Assembly (NCBI RefSeq): GCF_009730915.1
Contig: NC_052477.1
Span: 15,453,688 to 15,517,687 of the forward strand
Direction of reading: 5' to 3'
From: Dioscorea cayenensis subsp. rotundata
Lineage: Eukaryota > Streptophyta > Magnoliopsida > Dioscoreales > Dioscoreaceae
DNA length: 64,000 bases
Shown here: piece by piece, positions 47,263 through 58,523 of the stretch
How the letters are laid out: each line of letters opens with the position of its first letter
Position numbering within the stretch: the stretch's first letter is position 1
Notes under the pieces: model-generated
Told to the model about the DNA's origin: nothing
The model's input: the letters and a program-made list of their open reading frames with translations, nothing else
Databases searched by the model: none
Made by a program: the position numbers and the translations under genes

Positions 47263-48690
47263 TCCGCAAGTGCACGGAGTCGTCAAGTAATATCCCTCGT
47301 GCGAGCACGAGAAGGTCGTATTCCCTGGGCCCAAGAATCTACTCTTACTTCCTCTTTGCGTATTGTCTAGCCGAATGATTCGAAGGGTTTCTCTAATCTA
47401 TTACTTGAAATAAAAGAACTACAAATGGAGTCTATGATAAGGTAGGGGTATAAAATCAGGGGAAAGAAATGGTCACGGATGCGGATTCCCTATGTGCTAC
47501 TAAAGTGCAAAGGATGCTAAGAATGTCATGCAATTGAAGGTTTGGACCTAGAGATTTCCTAAATTAGATCAACCCGATGGTCACGGCAATTAACCCCTAA
47601 TCCGGTATAAGTATTGACACAGAATTTCTTCTGATCAAATCCTCATACGATTGCATTAACAAGTGGGGAAATCGCTAATTAGGGCTGGAACACAACTTGG
47701 TCTAGCCCTAATGGTGGAGGGGTACAGAATATCCGATGGTCATGGCGTATTCGTACATGAATCCCTTCCAAACTTGGTGTGTCTAGTACAAAGGCGATGG
47801 TCACGCTACCAAGTACAACCTAGCAGTTGGTTTACAGAGTTCTCATGTAAGCAACACATCAAATGCACCAAGAATGAATCACAAATGCACAACAATTGCA
47901 ATAGACAAAATTAAATCATCCAAATACACAAGTTCACCCCAAGGTTCACCGACATCCGGTGACCTTGGGGTCTACTGGTCCATGCAAACAAATACAAGCA
48001 ACAAGTCCATGAAAACAACTACAAATGGCATAAGAAAACTCCCTCAAACAATAGAAGTACGAAGACAAGCCAAGCTAGGTGGAAAAGCTTCCACGGACGC
48101 CGCGATGGGGGCGGCTTGCCTCGTCGTCTACAAACTCCCAAAGAAGAGATCGATGAAGATCTAGACAAAACCGAGTTTCTCCCTTTGATTTTTTTTCTCC
48201 AACACGTGTGATCTTGCCTCCTAAAGATTGGTGAAAATCGGCTCCAAGAACTCTGCCAAAAACTCCTCCCCTTGCCCTAGCAAAATCGGTTTCATTTATA
48301 TCCCGTCAGTCCATGCGGGCGCATGGAGCCCGTGAAGCTCACAGCCAAATGCCCAGAAAACATGCCGGTGCTACAGTACCGAGTATTGAGAATTTCCAGC
48401 AAACCTCACGGGCACCCATGTTGGCGCATGGAGCCCGTGAAACTCACAGCCAAATGCCCGCAGCAAGATCAATGACCTGCTACAATACCGCTACAGTGCT
48501 GGGACCCCCAAAAATGCCATTTTTGGTGTCGAATTCATCCGATTTACATTTTTGAGCATCGTTCGACTCATTTAAGACCTACAACACCGAAATAACCAAT
48601 TTTGACATAAAACGGGCATCAATTCGTTAACATATTCACAAATGATACAAGATTAATACATATAAAATACATACATTTAGGCGTTTATCA
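47263..48690 (-). repeat. Left (3') LTR of element B
   Basis: 1428 bp. The - strand TATA box TATAAA lies at 48300-48295. The palindrome array at 48309-48440 is upstream of it in the direction of transcription. Confidence 0.92.
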
Positions 48691-51090
48691 AACATCGCCA
48701 CACCTAAGCGTTTGCTTGTCCCCAAGCAAATACACATGAATTAATAAGGGCGGAATGATAAATGACTAAACGTACGACCTCAAGCTCAAATAGTGAAGAA
48801 CCCCACAGGCACAGATGAAATGAATTCAAGGAAATGAGTTGTACAATAACTAACTCAGTAGAGATAGTCATGATTCCTCTAGAGTGCTTTCCTCGTGAGT
48901 GTGTGTATGCTTCATCCCTCGCTCTCCCTATTCACACCACATTCAATGACTACCGGTGTTAAAAATGTTAAAGACACCCTCAATAGTAGGTCAAGAGTCC
49001 TTCGGTCCACATTCAACACTTTAGTAACTAAGTGAATGCATGATTGAGTCCGGGAGAACAAATACTTCTTTCTTTCTTTATTTAATTTTTTTTTTTCGAG
49101 TCCGCCTAACGTAGACTGCACAAAATATCTTATAATCTTTCAGAAGGATGCACATGCTAATTAGGCACAAGAGCCACCCAACTTACTTGATTACAATCTA
49201 CATAGACGCATTCATGCTAAATTAGCAGAGGAATACTGACATAGACTCAATTTTTTTTTTTTTCATTTTTCAATTTTTTCAATTTTTTTTTTAGATAACA
49301 ATTATATACATGTCTCCTGAGCACTTTCATGCAAAACTTCACTTACGGATAAAACAAAATGAACAAAAGAACCAAAAGCTCTTGAAAGACCATTGAGGGA
49401 TGAATTTACCACTCTAACACTTTAAATCAAAGTAGTGGGTTAGCTGGGGCAAACAAGGTAGAATTACTGTGTCAAAGCTGTGAAGAAAACACTAGAAAGA
49501 AAACATGACTTCCTTATAGAACAAATAACACTACAACTCATTACTATCATTCATTCAAGCCAGGAGGTTCTTAACAATAAATCATAGCTATCACCGGTGA
49601 AGTAAGCATGCAAATAGGCCATCCCATCCCCACACATAGAATTGTACATTGCCCTCAATGTACACTAATCAGCAGAACATGGTGTAGAATTCATAATAAT
49701 TAAATAAAGCATTAAAGGGAAGGGAAACGAGACTGCCCCATTTGGTTGATGAAGAGTGTTCAGTGAAAGCACAGTCATTGGGCAACAACGCTAGCAAAGG
49801 GGAAAGGAGGAGAGGCAACAATCCGTGAGAAGTCCCTATGTTGTGGTAAGGCAAAGGATGGCACTCCATTTGATGCCGCATCGTGCCGTGGCCGCTTTGT
49901 TAGAACTCGCTTGATCGGCATACCTATACCACAAAAACAAGTGATCAAACCAATAGTTTTATGAATACATTCATAGGAGATAACTATATCATCATGGAAT
50001 TAATGAAAAATTGAAAGCACAACAATTTCTATGTGAAGAATGAAAATTTCAGCCATTACTACAGTAACCCGAGAAAAGATTTTTTGCTAGAGTTTCTCCT
50101 AGACATCTAGCTTCCCAAAATTTACAAAATGAAGGAAAAACTCAAAGAAACAAGCATACACCACATCACAACAACCAAATATGTCATTCAAGCTTCAAAG
50201 ATAAAGTGAGAACACAATAAAACCAAGTTTGTAGCAAAACCTAGAATTAGGGCTTGGAGGCTTGGGGTGATGAGATCCGGCGAAACGGTTGATAAAACTC
50301 CGATTAAAACCCAAGAGTGAGTTTGCAAGATGGAGGAGAGGTGATTAGAGAAGAAAAACTAAAAAAAAAATGGTGAAGAAATGAGGTAGAGTGAGGGAGA
50401 GATGAGAGGAAAACAAGAGGAGAAGGAGGAGGAGAGAGTGGAGAGAGAAAGGGGGACAAAGCCCCTTTAATGGGCAGCCCAGCCCATGCGGGTCCCATGT
50501 GGGCGCATGGTGCCCGCATGGGCTGAAAAAAACCAGCCTAAAAGGCTCACGGGCGCCCATGCGGGCGCATGGCGCCCGTGAGCCTCTCAGCCCATACGCG
50601 ACCAGTGAGGCCGAGAGCCTCACGGGCGCCCATGCGGGCGCATGGCACCCGTGAGGCCCACAGCCCGCGCGCACAGGGTCCCCGCGAGAGGTCCCTTGCG
50701 GCCGCAAGGATGGCCACAAGGCCCCGGATCATGCCACAAGTGTCCATACGGGCCGTATCACGGCCCGTATGGACTCGGAAAAATTGAAAAAAATTGGCAT
50801 GGTTCCTCTCGCAAACTCAATAAAATATGAATTACAACCTCATGGATGCCGAAATAACAATGAAACACAACTAAACAATACTAATTCAAGTCCAAAGCTA
50901 CACAAGCAAGCCTAAGCATGAGTTGAGCATAACAACAAAAATATGAGAACCTCACGAGCATATGCATTCAACCAGAACAAAGAGACTAAGCAACTAAAAG
51001 AAATACGAAAATTTAAGGACGGCGAATTTAAAGACTTGGGTTGCCTCCCAAGAAGCGCTTGTTTAACGTCATTAGCTCGACGTACCTTTT
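48691..51090 (-). other. Interior of element B between post-integrase block and 3' LTR
   Basis: No protein family recognised. Next to the LTR is CTTGGGGACAAGCAAACGCT (- strand), the Athila polypurine-tract block with its G-run interrupted. Runs of T are present at 49087-49098 and 49251-49292. A GA/TC-rich stretch (50330-50460, giving spurious Pro/Ser-rich frames) precedes the palindrome array at 50475-50775. At 51045-51090 the - strand reads GCTAATGACGTTAAACAAGC, a block typical of the region just after the integrase gene in Athila-like elements. Confidence 0.6.
50475..50775 (-). repeat. Internal palindrome array of element B
   Basis: Repeated CCATGCGGGCGCATGG-type units with CACGGGCGCC/GGCGCCCGTG flanks at 50487-50521, 50548-50583 and 50617-50655. 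A perfect 11-bp inverted pair CCATACGGGCC/GGCCCGTATGG follows at 50733-50772. The same words form the U3 array of both B LTRs. The coding frames here are shadows. Confidence 0.85.
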
Positions 51091-51097
51091 TCTTACC

Positions 51098-53751
51098 TCA
51101 AGGTGGATCAAATGGTGGGGACTTACCTCCAAGCCCAAGAGAAGTGCTCCAAGATGGGAAACTCATCGAGAGGCATGAAAAGACACGCAATTTACCCTTT
51201 CCCTCGAAGAATAGTCGATCAATCTCCTGTGGTGGTGATAGTGTGCAATTCATCCCCAATTTCTGTTTCTTGTCCCTCTTACACCAAATTTTCCTTGTGG
51301 TTGATTTATTCTTATTACTCGGCCATGGAAATGTTCCCACATAGCCTAAATGCTTTACATGTGTGGGAAGTAGGTTGTTCTCCTTGCACTCATCGCTATC
51401 CATTCCTTCCAAGAATTCATCCAAGGGGTTAATTGCCAAGACCTCCTACACATAATCAGTAATAATCATATCAGTTTCATCTATAAAGTAGAGGGGATCA
51501 TCGTGGTCCAAGGTGTGTTTCATGGCCACGGGAAGAGTGAGAATGACTTCCTCATCCCCCACTCTCAATGTCATTTTTCCCCCTTTTACATCAATGAGGG
51601 CACCGGCGGTGTTAAGAAACAGTTGCCCGAGGATCAATGGGACTTCAACATCATCATCCACATCAAGAATAATGAAATCTACAGGGATAATGAGCTTGTC
51701 TACTCTAACTAGCACATCCTCAACAACACCGCGGTGCTTCTTGATAGAACGATCTGCAAGTTGTATCGTCATCCTTGTGGGCCTCATGTCTTCTAATCCC
51801 AATTTTAAAAACAGCTTGTAAGGCATTACATTGATGCTAGCCCCAGAGTTTGCTAAGGCTTTTTCTTGCATGCCTTCCCCAATCACACATGGAATAATGA
51901 AACTCCCGGGATCAGTCAATTTCTCAGGGAGCTTCCTCTGAATCATTGCAGAGTAGTTCCGTGGTAGTGCAACTGTTTCTAATTCCTCCAATTTTCTCTT
52001 ATTAGTCAGCAGGTCTTTCATAAACTTTGCATACTTGGGCATCTGAGTTATTGCTTCAACAAGAGGGATATTTATGTGCAACTGCTTGAATACATTGAGG
52101 AATTTCTTGAATTGAGCCTCGTCCTTATCTTGCCTCAGCCTAGCCGGATAGGGGATCACCGGCTTGTACTCGAGTATCCTTGGTGTTGGTAGTTGAATGA
52201 TTCCTTCATCTTGTTTTTCCTTTACCCCTTCAAGTTCACTCTCAGATGGCTTAGGGTCTTCCCATGCGGCTACCCCATTATGTTTAGTGCTTGAGCCCTC
52301 CTCGGCTCATGCTTCAACATGCTTCCCGCTTCTGAGAGTGACGGCTTTCAAATGCTCCCTTGGATTATTTTTAGTGTTACTAGGTAAGCTACCCGGCGGT
52401 CGCTCCGAGTTTGCCCTAGCAAGTTGCCCCACTTGGTTTTTCCAATGATTGAATGGAGGCTTGAACATTCCTCAAAAACAATGTTTACTTCAAACTGAAT
52501 TGGTTGTTGATGTTCACAAATTTTTGCCTCGGTATTGATCATAAACCTTGCTAACACATCTTCAGTGGTGAACTTCTTCTCGGGTCTGTCAAGAGGTTTG
52601 AGGTGGAAGTCCCCGTGGGTCACGGGGGCCGATGTTGCTCGTTGTTGACCCCTAAGAAAAAAATTTGGGTGATTCCTCCACCCGGATTATATGTGTTTCC
52701 ATAAGGGTTCCCCGGGCTTCTGGGAACTCCCCCAACATAATCAACTGTCTCAACTGGGGCATATGAGGCTATTGAAATTGGGAACTGAACAGTAGCATGC
52801 CCGGCCCCACAAGTCTCGCAAGACAAAAACCGCACTGCATTTGAGCTCGCACTCCAACACAAACCGATCGAATCTCTTTGTTAGGGCCTCAACCTTTGCG
52901 GCTAGCGCAGGTGTTGTCATTTATCTCATAAATTCCAGCTGCCTTAGGGGGTTTTTTTGCCTAGTAGACCAATGACACTCATTACTTGCCATGTTTTCAA
53001 TCAAGATTTCAAAGATCCTCGTGGGTTTTTACTACTCAAATGACCCCCCTGCTGCAAAGCATCGATGAGTCGTCCCGGTTGCATAATTCAGGCCATTGCA
53101 AAGCATCTGGATCCTCATCCACGAGGAAAAACCATGATGGGGACACTTGCGTAGGAGATCCTTGAATCTCTCATGTGCCTCAAAGAGTGTCTCAGAGTCC
53201 CCTTGTCGGAATGCAGAAATCTCTTGTCTCAATCTAGCGGCTTTTCTTGGTGGGAAATACCTAACAAGAAATTTGTCCATCATTTCCTTCCATGTGGTGA
53301 TCGATCCCGGAGAAAATGAAGTGAGCCATCTATATGCTGCTCCCCTTAGACTGAAAGGGAATAATCTCAATCTTATCGCATCATCGGACACTGAGTTAAT
53401 CTTGAAGGTGGAACAAATTTGGAGGAAGCGAGACAAATGAGCATGCGGGTCTTCATCAGCCAACCCATCAAATTGTACCAAATTTTGGACCATCCCAATT
53501 GTGCTTGCTTTGATTTCAAAGTTATTAGCAGGCACGGTGGGAGAATGCACACTAAATTCCTCACCAGTAAACTGAGGTCTTTCATAATCAGACAAGGTGC
53601 GCCTTGGTTCTGCCATAACTGAAGGTTCACTAATCTCAACTCGTGTTCCTTGATGTTCTGAACTCTCAGGCACCTCTCTCAGTCTTTGATACAAGATTCT
53701 CTCGATTTCGTTGACAGGTTCTACAAGATTTGCTTGATTGGCGCGTGTCAT
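51098..53751 (-). pseudogene. gag-protease of element B, frame-broken
   Basis: Starts at the ATG 53751 (MTRANQANLVEPVNEIER), a few hundred bases after the primer site. The gag core has FDGLADEDPHAHLSRFLQIC and TWKEMMDKFLVRYFPPRKAA (53550-53200); frame changes follow after 53032. A zinc-knuckle remnant CETCGAGH is near 52810, and FKQLHINIPL lies near 52090. The protease spans 51950-51500 (MTIQLADRSIKKHRGVVEDV, PLILGQ). Its active-site motif reads ANSGAS, i.e. Asn in place of the catalytic Asp. After the protease a stop separates NPLDEFLEGM and a tail that runs to 51098. No RT follows. It is less decayed than the A1 copy. Confidence 0.88.
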
Positions 53752-53942
53752 AAGATGGTGCCTTGCATAGTAATGAGAGTCAATGATTAGGAAATAAGAG
53801 GACAATAGTAAAACAAAATAAAGGCAAGTAAAAGGAAAAATATGTGCAAAAATGACTAAAAAAAGAAAGCAAATGCACAGAATTGAAGAAATAATGGCTA
53901 AATCAATAAACTCTAAGTTTTCCGAGTATTCCTTATGGGTCC

Positions 53943-53960
53943 CCGGCAACGGCGCCAAAA
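53943..53960 (-). other. Primer-binding site of element B (tRNA-Asp type)
   Basis: The - strand TGGCGCCGTTGCCGGGG, a few bases from the LTR end, is exactly complementary to the 3' end of plant tRNA-Asp(GUC). This is the primer used by Athila-type elements. Confidence 0.9.
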
Positions 53961-53963
53961 ACT

Positions 53964-55465
53964 TGATGAGCGATCCGCAAGTGCACGGAGTCGTCAAGTA
54001 ATATCCCTCGTGCGAGCACGAGAGAGTCGTATTCCCCGGCCCAAGAATCTACTCTTACTTCCTCTTTGCGTATTGTCTAGCCCGAATGATTCAAGGGTTT
54101 CTCTAATCTATTACTTGAAATAAAAGAACTACAAATGGAGTCTATGATAAGGTAGGGGTATAAAATCAGGGGAAAGAAATGGTCACGGATGCGGATTCCC
54201 TAGGGGCTACTAAAGTGCAAAGGATGCTAAGAATGTCATGCAATTGAAGGTTTGGACCCTAGAGATTTCCTAAATTAGATCAACCCGATGGTCACGGCAA
54301 TTAATCCCCTAATCCGAGTATAAGTATTGACACGGAATTTCTTCCCGATCAAATCCTCATACGATTGCATTAACAAGTGGGGAAATCCCCTAATTAGGGG
54401 CTGGAACACAACTTGGTCTAGCCCCTAATGGTGGAGGGTGCATGCAATACCCGATGGTCACGGCGTATTTGTACATGAATCCCTTCCAAACTTGGTGTGT
54501 CTAGTACAAGGGCGATGGTCACGCTACCAAGTACAACCTAGCAGCTTGGTTTTACGTGAGTTCTCATGTAAGCAACACATCAAATGCACCAAGAATGAAT
54601 CACAAATACACAACAATTGCAATAGACAAAATTAAATCATCCAAATAAACAAGTTCACCCCAAGGTTCACCGGCATCCGGTGACCTTGGGGTCTACTCGT
54701 CCATTCAAACAAATACAAGCAACAAGTCCATGAAAACAATTACAAATGGCATAAGAAAACTCCCTCAAACAATAGAAGTACGAAGACAAGCCAAGCTAGG
54801 TGGAAATGCTTCCACGGACGCCCGATGGGAGGGCGGCTTCCCTCGCTGTCTACAAACTCCCAAAGAAGAGATCGATGAAGATCTAGCCAAAAACCGAGCT
54901 TCTCGCTTTGATTTCCCTTCTCCAAAACGTGTGATCTTGCCTCCTAAAGATTGGTGAAAATCGGCTCCAAGAACTCTGCCAAAAAGTCCTTCCCTTTCCC
55001 TAGAAAAATTGGTTTCATTTATATCCCGTCAGTCCATGCGGGCGCATGGAGCCCGTGAAACTCACAGCCAAATGCCCAGAAAACATGTCGGTGCTACAGT
55101 ACTCAGCTACAGTGTGTTCCTACAGTATTTTTGCTACAGTACCGAATATTGAAAATTTCCAGCAAACCTCACGGGCACCCATGCGGGCGCATGGAGCCCG
55201 TGAAACTCACAGCCAAATGCCCTCAGCAAGATCAATGACCTGCTAGAATACCGCTACAGTGCCGCTACAGTGCTGGGACCCCCCAAAAATGCCGTTTTTG
55301 GTGTCGAATTCATCCGATTTACATTTTTGAGCATCGTTCGACTCATTTAAGACCTGTAACACCGAAATAACCAATTTATACATAAAACGGGCATCAATTC
55401 ATTAACATATTCACAAATGATACAAGATTAATACATATAAAATACATACATTTAGGCGTTTATCA
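53964..55465 (-). repeat. Right (5') LTR of element B
   Basis: 1502 bp. Its U3 has the palindrome array 55033-55203 interleaved with CTACAG words (55094-55142), of which part is deleted in the left LTR. It differs from the left LTR mainly by short indels at CAG/CTG/CCG. Confidence 0.92.
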
Positions 55466-56123
55466 AATAATTGGGTTGATTTATGTTTTAGCTCATTGTT
55501 ATTCATGCCTAGAACTATTGAATGGAGAGATCCGTAGTTCTTTACTGAGTTGTACACGTAGATGTGACCTACTCATGTATGTTAGATCCTTAATGAACTA
55601 AAAGAGGTTTGCTTGTATCAGTATGCCAAGAAATTGGATGTCGGTAGCCCTCCAAATCTTATGGATAAATTTAGGGTTAGTGTATCCTTAATTAGTGATA
55701 TCCTTGTACTTAATGCAATCATAGGGATATTGGTTAGAGAGAGATTCCTATCAACATTTATATGGGATTAGGGTCAAATTGCCAAGAAATTAGGGTTGGT
55801 CTAATCTTAAGATCCCTCGCTCTAAATCACACTTGCTATGCTATTATCATACATCCATATATCATGATGACCCTTCAAGGGAATCGTCATCCATAGGCCT
55901 CTGTATCTCATTGTTGCTCTTGTATTCACTTGTCTTGCTTTGTGATTGTTATACTTGTATTTGTTTGCTTTCTTGTATGTATTAGAGTAGTTCATCATGC
56001 ATAAATCGTGAGGTTAGATAATAGGTGATGGAGGAGTAATAGGAGCTCCTTAGCCCATGCAATACGACCCCTGTGTCACTCACAGGGTATTACTTGGCAA
56101 TCCAGTACACTTGCGGGGAATCA

Positions 56124-56584
56124 ATTAGAAAGTTATAACCAAATGGACTAAGGCTCACCACAGAACCACATTAAGGAAACAATTGACAATGAAAGAGCCA
56201 AGTCCTTGGGCAAAGATCCCCTTGGGATTACTTAAGCTAGAAGGATGCTAGAATTAAAAAGATAATGGTGGTTTTAGGCAAGAGACTCCTAAAGTAGATT
56301 AACCCCATATCCTCCTATGATTGTATTACGCTTAGGGAAATCTCTAATTAGGGTCAAACACAATATCTAGGTTCATCCTTAATGGTTGGAGCGGTATAAA
56401 ATACTCGATGGTCAGGGTGTATTCATACATAAATCCCTTTCAAGCTAAGTGAGTCTAGTACAAGGGCATATATCACGCAACCATGACCAACCTAAAAGTT
56501 GAACCATAGAGTTCTCATGCAATCTAACACATCAAAGAACATAAATCTTGAACCACAAACTAAACAAAATGCAATAAAAGTAAA
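56124..56584 (-). mobile_element. B-like LTR G, second part
   Basis: Shares with family B the order of landmarks: GGGGAAATC-like/CTAATTAGGG, GTCTAGTACAAGGGC, CAACCT..., GAGTTCTCATG, and AACACATCAAA. It is interrupted by solo LTR f. A last piece at 58437-58523 (TTCCAAGGTTCACCAGATGC, GGTGACCTTAGG) matches the GGTTCACC...GGTGACC block of family B. Confidence 0.65.
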
Positions 56585-58436
56585 TGATAAGTGCTTGTGT
56601 GTTAAGAATGCGAAGTGTTCTTTCCTTACAATGAGCATTACTTTTATTAGGTTTAAGCACTAATACATGTGTATTTGTGTTCTTTTGTGCATGTAGGGTT
56701 ATGAAGCTATGTTTTAAGAAAAGAAGCCTAAAGTAGATCATGAATGCACTATTTGGTGGAATTTTGGAAGGAACAAATGAGAAGAAACAAGTGGGGCTCT
56801 AAGATACGTGAATGTGTGCCAACCTCCATGTATTCAAGCCATTACAATGAGTTGGAGAGGCATGAAGGCAGTCACATTTGCGTATCTCAACTTGTGCATT
56901 GATAGCAAGATCTTCACCAACGAGGCTTTTGATTGAAGAAAAGTTGCAATCTACGGCATAAACGTGTGCCTGTTTATCTTGCTTCCATGAAAAGTGTGGA
57001 ATTGGGAGTGTTTCAGCGGAGTATTTTAGCAGGTATTGTAGTAAAGCACTGTAGTAGTTACTATTCATAGACAGCCGAAAATCAGATTTCCAAAGAATCC
57101 ACACGGGCGTGTGGAAACTATCCACGCCCGTGTGGAAATTCTACAGGCCCGTGTGGAAAATCCACAGTGGCGTGTGGATGCCGATTCCAACCCTATTTAA
57201 GCCCGATTCAACCTGATTTTGGGGTTCTTCTTTCCCCCTTTTCTCCAACTTTTCTTTATCTTTGATAGGCCATCGCCTAGGGTTTTGAGAGGCTTTCGGC
57301 ACATCTTTAGAGTGGTTCTTCGGATTCAACACCGCGCTTTGTTTGGAAGAAGTTTATTTGGGGAGCTTTCGTCGGCACCGATCCGGCGAGGTGTGCCCTA
57401 GGCCGGACAAGGGGACCTTTGGAGAAGACGAGGTTGCTCCACAAGACTATGGACACGAATACTGATGGGCTTTTCCTATGGATTGATTATTTTTACATTC
57501 GATGTCATTGTTGATTGTATTGTGTTCCATGGAGAGATAAACCCCTAGTGAGTACTTAGATTTTGAAAACCCTAGGATGTTATTATTTCATTGGCTTTTC
57601 ATTATGCTTTCCTTAATTGATGTCTCTAATTGAGTTCTAATCTTGAATGCTTATTGAATGATTTCTCCCTTAAAGTGACACTAGGGTTGAGAGACCATCT
57701 TGGTAACCTTTGTGGATGAGTGACACACCATGAGGGTTAGACAAAGCAAGGTTGGAGAGGGTCGAGAGGGTGAGTCGAGAGGTAGCGGAGCGTCCCCTTT
57801 CCCCTCCGGTGTGATTTATCATACCTCCATTTCTTAGAGTTCTTTGCGGTTACAATATAGTGAAGTCCTAAGAGATAAAATCCGCTGGGGCTTAGTTGCG
57901 CGAGCAACAGAGTAAAGCGTTGAAGTGACCTTATTGTCTAGGGCTTAATTGTAATTAGGGGTCTTTCGCTGTGACCAAAGGGTTAGATCTACACATAGGA
58001 GTAGGGTTTATCGGTTGGAATCCCTAGAACTCCATACAACTTTGTCCAGTCTGAGGTGTTGAGACTTTTTGATTTCTCCGCCATGGCATAGTATAGAGTT
58101 CGTCACGATTGACCTTAGGTTTGGGACCGTGTGCTTTAGGATTTCCATGACTCATTGAGCATTAATTAGGAATTATAATGCCAGGTCTTACACTTGAAGC
58201 ATAAGTCCTAGGGGAGCATTGTCCGAGTACCACACTTGTGTCTCTCATTCTTGTTCCTTTTATTTCTATTTACATCACATCTTATCAACACAATCATTAT
58301 TCATCTTCACTTAGTTAAGTAGCAATTTAGGTATTTTTTATTTCCTACTCTCTGTGGATACGATACCCCACTCACTTGGGATTTATTACTTTGACAAACC
58401 CGTGTACTTGTGGGTCACACGCAAGGGGCATTGTCA
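56585..58436 (+). mobile_element. Solo family A LTR f, 1852 bp, perfect TSD
   Basis: TGATAAGTGCTTGTGTG...GGGGCATTGTCA, flanked by GTAAA (56580-56584 and 58437-58441). It is the best-preserved family A LTR: four palindrome units at 57098-57179, then TATTTAA at 57194-57200. It is useful as the reference for the family. Confidence 0.95.
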
Positions 58437-58523
58437 GTAAATCACAACATCCATACAAGCAAGTTCATTCCAAGGTTCACCAGATGCCCGGTGACCTTAG
58501 GAGTCTAGTTCAAAATGAATAAG
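58437..58523 (-). mobile_element. B-like LTR G, last visible part
   Basis: Continues G after the TSD of f. It is cut by the start of element E at 58524 and does not resume after E. Confidence 0.6.

Larger units (their letters stand above)
47263..55465 (-). mobile_element. Element B: Athila-like, pol-less, with two LTRs
   Basis: LTRs lie at 47263-48690 and 53964-55465, both TGATGAGCGATCC...GTTTATCA on the + strand. The flanks AATAC (47258-47262) and AATAA (55466-55470) match at four of five bases. Order on the - strand: 5' LTR, tRNA-Asp primer site, gag, protease, a short tail ending in the post-integrase block, a motif array, 2 kb without recognisable genes, a degraded polypurine tract, and the 3' LTR. 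RT, RNase H and integrase cores are absent. It inserted into LTR D. Confidence 0.9.
44344..56123 (+). mobile_element. Family D LTR, interrupted by solo LTR e and element B
   Basis: D-own pieces are 44344-44481, 46287-47262 and 55466 to about 56123. It starts TGATAAGTGTCTAAATATAC. Before its TATA-like AGATATAAG (46658-46666) it has seven CTRTAG words (46339-46427) and CCCGGGATTG inverted motifs (46471-46587). The end near 56123 is approximate, and only a 4/5 candidate TSD exists (AAAAG/GAAAG). No coding region belongs to it. Confidence 0.65.

Noticed and set aside
50345..50787. Open frames on both strands, rich in Arg/Pro/Gly
   Set aside because: They are translations of the GC-rich palindrome array and the adjacent GA tract; no domain, and frames exist on both strands because of the symmetry.
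53943..53960. Possible tRNA-Asp gene
   Set aside because: Only the 17-base 3' end complement is present; it is the primer-binding site of element B. The same holds for 61744-61760.
57098..57179. CRISPR-like array of palindromic repeats
   Set aside because: Units are contiguous without unique spacers, are in a plant LTR, and vary in sequence.
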